The position numbers were made by a program, and so were the translations under genes. A model generated the notes under the pieces. The model was not told where the DNA came from and ran no database searches. It worked only from the letters and a program-made list of their open reading frames with translations. From Zygnema circumcarinatum (taxonomy: Eukaryota > Streptophyta > Zygnematophyceae > Zygnematales > Zygnemataceae): DNA of 33,699 nt. This document shows positions 31,301 to 33,699 of the stretch, one piece after another; position 1 is the first letter of the stretch; each line of letters begins with the position of its first letter. The stretch covers positions 2,760,592 through 2,794,290 of the forward strand of contig CM074813.1 of NCBI GenBank assembly GCA_037447605.1. Direction: 5' to 3'.

Positions 31301-31913
31301 CGCTTGTCTTGCAGAGGTGGCGAATGGAACAGTGGGGGAAAATGCAACAGTTTACTCCCATCTTTTAGTCGCCACGCTCGACCCTCTCACTTCACGAGCA
31401 TGGCACGTGACGCCATACGCGGAATGAAGCACCCCATGATATATCTCGATGTGCATTATCTCACGTCTCTCCGTAAAGACGCGCACATTGGGAACAGTAA
31501 GGCGCGTTTGTGGTACGACTGCAGGTATTGCACTGTGTGGACCCTTCAACTTTGATCCTTAGACTCCCAAAACTAAACCATGCGATGCATGTTACATTTC
31601 TTCCCGTTGATCTGTTTGTGATCGAGAAGCAAGGGCTCCTATTGCAATGACTGAGTTGCTTTGTGCGGTCCATTGCCGCCATTGCCTCCCTTGCAGCCAT
31701 TGGTGTTTGCCGGGTGTGCCGGACGCTTGGAACGAACTCCTTTACATGACGCTGCTCAACAAGGAGGGGGGCAAACCCTCGAACGGAAGGCGGGAGAACA
31801 AGGAGGAAGGAAAGGAGGAGGGGAAGGAGGAGGGGAAGGAGAAGGGGAAGGAGGAAGGGAAGGAGGAGGGGAAGGAGGGGAAGGATGGCGGAAAAACGAA
31901 GAGCGACATGTAA
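28384..31913 (+). CDS. TBL: TBL-family polysaccharide O-acetyltransferase 2, eight exons, 492 aa
   Basis: Exons 28384-28471, 29447-29852, 29982-30117, 30454-30594, 30723-30841, 30999-31160, 31315-31524 and 31697-31913 total 1479 nt. All seven introns have the same phase and place as in TBL gene 1, so the two are duplicates. The signal anchor is [16 protein letters not shown]. The stem is short (about 80 residues, with a Ser run). PMR5N covers about 111-165 ([19 protein letters not shown]), GDS is at 184-186 in [10 protein letters not shown], then [23 protein letters not shown], and DCSH at 419-422. All motifs expected for acetyl transfer in the Golgi are intact. Unlike gene 1, the C-terminus is extended beyond [12 protein letters not shown] by about 45 residues of Lys-Glu-Glu-Gly repeats encoded by a purine repeat. 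ATG at 28390 is an alternative start two codons downstream. A 10-N gap lies in intron 6. Confidence 0.92.
28880..29300. repeat. Polypurine tract in TBL2 intron 1
   Basis: Intron 1 (28472-29446) is dominated by G/A sequence with long G runs, followed by a T-run and the TTGATGCTTCAG acceptor. The long frames on both strands here are compositional artefacts. Confidence 0.85.
31190..31199. other. Assembly gap (10 N) in TBL2 intron 6
   Basis: Ten N bases follow CCCTCCCCCTCCCCCTCCC shortly after the exon 6 donor. As with the other gap, it falls in pyrimidine sequence. Confidence 0.99.
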
Positions 31914-31999
31914 CTGCTCTGCTCCGAGGATTTGGGGCACACGGAAAGTGTGTGAGACTGTTCGCGAGCGACTGTATTTCTCAAGGTTTGTGATGAACC

Positions 32000-32005
32000 A
32001 ATAAA
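32000..32005 (+). terminator. Possible polyadenylation signal, TBL2
   Basis: AATAAATATTTC lies about 90 nt after the TBL2 stop. Confidence 0.5.
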
Positions 32006-32154
32006 TATTTCAATAATCAACGCTTACCTCCCGACAGAGTGACGATGAGAGCGCATTGCCAGCGCAAACATTAGTCCAAACATTGTTCGCTATCAGGTTC
32101 CATGTTCGGCTCCGTTTCTCCGTTAAGCGTGTTCGCAGCACAGATAGGGAAGAA

Positions 32155-32490
32155 GGTTGAGGTTCCCCTTAAACCTAAATTCAGGGTCCAATATTTCCAT
32201 AAGTTAAATCTGGAGCATAGCAAGTAAGTGAGACGTTTTTGATTGTAGATGCCCTCTCTTGTACAAAAAAAAAAAACAAAAAAAAAGACCGACTCAAATA
32301 AACGCCCTACCTTTAGCTCTGCTTGCTTATGCATGTCTCTAAACTCTAAGCTGTCGAGTCTCCTGCAAACCCTAACTTCGTTCTATGGACTAAGTTTCCA
32401 TTCTCGGCGGCACATAGGGCAGTGTGTCCTCGGGCTTTGCGAGTTGACCCATTTGAGGATGCAATGTAGGTGGAAGGCGTGAGAGGGGCA
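32155..32490 (-). pseudogene. Duplicated terminal part of APC11, truncated
   Basis: This is a direct repeat of about 32842-33165, some 685 bp away. It contains most of the last APC11 exon and the same 3' flank. On the minus strand from 32490 the frame reads CPSHAFHLHCILKWVNSQ, keeps the RING Cys/His residues PMCRREWK, and stops at 32383 (ending KLSP instead of KFRA). The exon start is replaced: the WGAC segment and the AG acceptor of the intact copy are absent, and no good acceptor lies just upstream. It is most likely a dead partial duplicate, though the open frame leaves an alternative terminal exon conceivable. The spacer 32491-32841 shows no gene. Confidence 0.8.
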
Positions 32491-33061
32491 GAAAGATTAC
32501 ATGCAAATTCATCTCCACCAACCATTTCCCCCTCTTTGCTGTCCATGGAAACTGTTGGAGATGCCTCCATGGATCTCCTTCCTGCCGAGTCTTCTCCACA
32601 TGTGGAGGATGTACCTCATTCGCCGACCGAATAGTGGTTATGGTTTATGCTTTTTTTTTGAATGAAGTGTTCGATAGAAGCACCTTTCGCGCATTATATT
32701 CTTTTAAGCACCACTATTTGTGTGTTTTTTTTACAGAAACTGATTTTGTTGGCCAATTATGACTAGATTCAAATCTATTTTCATGCTTTTCCCACGCTTA
32801 GCCCAAAGACTTGTTCTTTCCCCTTAGACCCCTTACACCCTTATACCTAAATTGAGGGTCCAATTTTTCGATAAGTCAAATCAGGAGCACGGCAATTAAG
32901 TGAGACGTTTCTGATTATAGATTCCCTCTTCTGTACAAAAAAACAAAAAACAAAAAAAAAGAAAAGACCGACTCAAATAAGCGCCCGACCTTTAGCTCTG
33001 CTTGCCTGTGCATGTCTCTGAACCCTCAGCTGCCGAGTCTCCTGCAAACCCTAACTTTGTT

Positions 33062-33583
33062 CTATGCACGAAATTTCCATTCTCGGCGGCACATAGGGCA
33101 CTGGGGCCTCGGGCTCTGCGAGTTGACCCATTTGAGGATGCAGTGCAGGTGGAAGGCGTGGTTGCAGGCGCCCCAAACTGTGAAAGCACAAATGGTCACA
33201 TAGAAACTCTCCGTTGCGTGAGCCAGCCGTTTGCACATAGACAGTTTTTGTTCAACAGTACATCACTCGCACGCTTAACAGAACTTCTAGAGGTGTTGTT
33301 CGCATTGGATATGACGGGGGACAATGTTGAAGTTTAACATCAATCATGAGGGGTGGTGGAAGGCTCATACTGGGTTGGGACTTCAATAAGTCCTTCAGAC
33401 ATGCAAACATTTCAAAGGTCCAAAAAGGTTTCAGAACCCAAATGCCCGGCTTGTATAGCCACCCAGACCTCGCAGTAACTTTTCGTCACGATCACAAAAG
33501 GGGGGGAAGCGAGAGGGAGCTGCTTGCTACACAAAACCAAGAACCTAAAGAGAGAAAGACACAGAGTGGGAGAGAGAGAGAGG

Positions 33584-33631
<48 letters not shown>

Positions 33632-33699
33632 AAGAGAGTGAGAGAGAGAGGAGAGATGCTCACTTAGAGGGCAATCATCTCCGGGCATTTTGCAGTCGG
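33062..33699 (-). CDS. APC11: APC11, RING-H2 subunit of the anaphase-promoting complex (5' part beyond window)
   Basis: Two exons are in view on the minus strand. One runs from the window edge (33699) to 33664 and reads DCKMPGDDCPL. The last, 33177-33062, completes it as IWGACNHAFHLHCILKWVNS, then QCPMCRREWKFRA and stop. The phase across the intron (CTA A|GTGAGC ... CACAG|TT TGG) restores the invariant CPLIWGAC. APC11 is the small RING-H2 catalytic subunit of the APC/C ubiquitin ligase and, with APC2, recruits the E2 that ubiquitinates cyclins and securin (family knowledge). The zinc ligands in view (Cys, Cys, His, His, Cys, Cys) are intact. The first RING cysteines lie outside the window. 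A truncated duplicate of the last exon lies downstream. Confidence 0.93.
33566..33655. repeat. (GA)n microsatellite in APC11 intron
   Basis: GA dinucleotides with one AAAAA interruption lie just downstream of the partial exon's donor. On the coding strand this is a CT tract, as in most introns here. Confidence 0.93.

Noticed and set aside
33002-33337. Plus-strand 111-residue ORF over the APC11 exon
   Set aside because: The minus strand in the same place encodes the invariant APC11 RING; the plus frame is its shadow.
1-33699. Apparent excess of CCGTAC/GTACGG hexamers
   Set aside because: By eye about 20 copies, close to the roughly 16 expected by chance for the pair in this length; not convincing.

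Overview
This is a nuclear window from a eukaryote of the green lineage, most likely a streptophyte alga or an early-diverging plant. The evidence is dense spliceosomal introns, plant-type telomere-like motifs (CCCTAA/TTTAGGG), clustered ACGTGG/CCACGTGG G-box elements, and two trichome-birefringence-like (TBL) polysaccharide O-acetyltransferase genes. No prokaryotic operon, CRISPR array, rRNA or convincing tRNA was seen. Genes were rebuilt by hand from splice signals, reading phase and family motifs. Every multi-exon model called with confidence of 0.8 or more closes in frame across all its introns.

Layout. 1-2575 (-): 3'-truncated gene for a Crypton-like tyrosine recombinase whose introns are filled with a 7-bp minisatellite. 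2576-3214: divergent intergenic region with six ACGTGG boxes. 3215-5181 (+): three-exon gene for an unrecognised membrane-like protein. 5182-6332: intergenic, with a rearranged relic of a TBL gene. 6333-8352 (+): TLC-domain membrane protein. 9213-11455 (-): PIG-F, for GPI-anchor synthesis, eight exons. 11456-12427: intergenic with G-boxes. 12428-15034 (-): PDCD2L/TSR4-like protein, seven exons plus an unplaced first exon. 15035-17674: repeats, an assembly gap and a 452-bp inverted-repeat element. 17675-22110 (+): TBL gene 1, eight exons. 22847-25663 (+): FCF2 rRNA-processing factor, seven exons. 25664-28383: one doubtful ORF and a 945-bp foldback element with 8-bp target-site duplications. 28384-31913 (+): TBL gene 2, eight exons with the same phases as gene 1. 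32155-33165: duplicated APC11 tail. 33062-33699 (-): 3' part of APC11, running off the right edge.

The genes are housekeeping and cell-wall functions with no shared pathway. The TBL pair and the TBL relic near 5.5 kb show local duplication of one family: 28 kb of this window carries two complete copies and one broken copy. The more unusual content is structural. It includes the recombinase gene with repeat-filled introns, two introns that keep frame only with GC-AG borders, the foldback family with shared subterminal repeats, telomere-like repeat apparently translated at the start of the TLC gene, and the APC11 terminal-exon duplicate. I did not see a clear previously undescribed multi-gene system.
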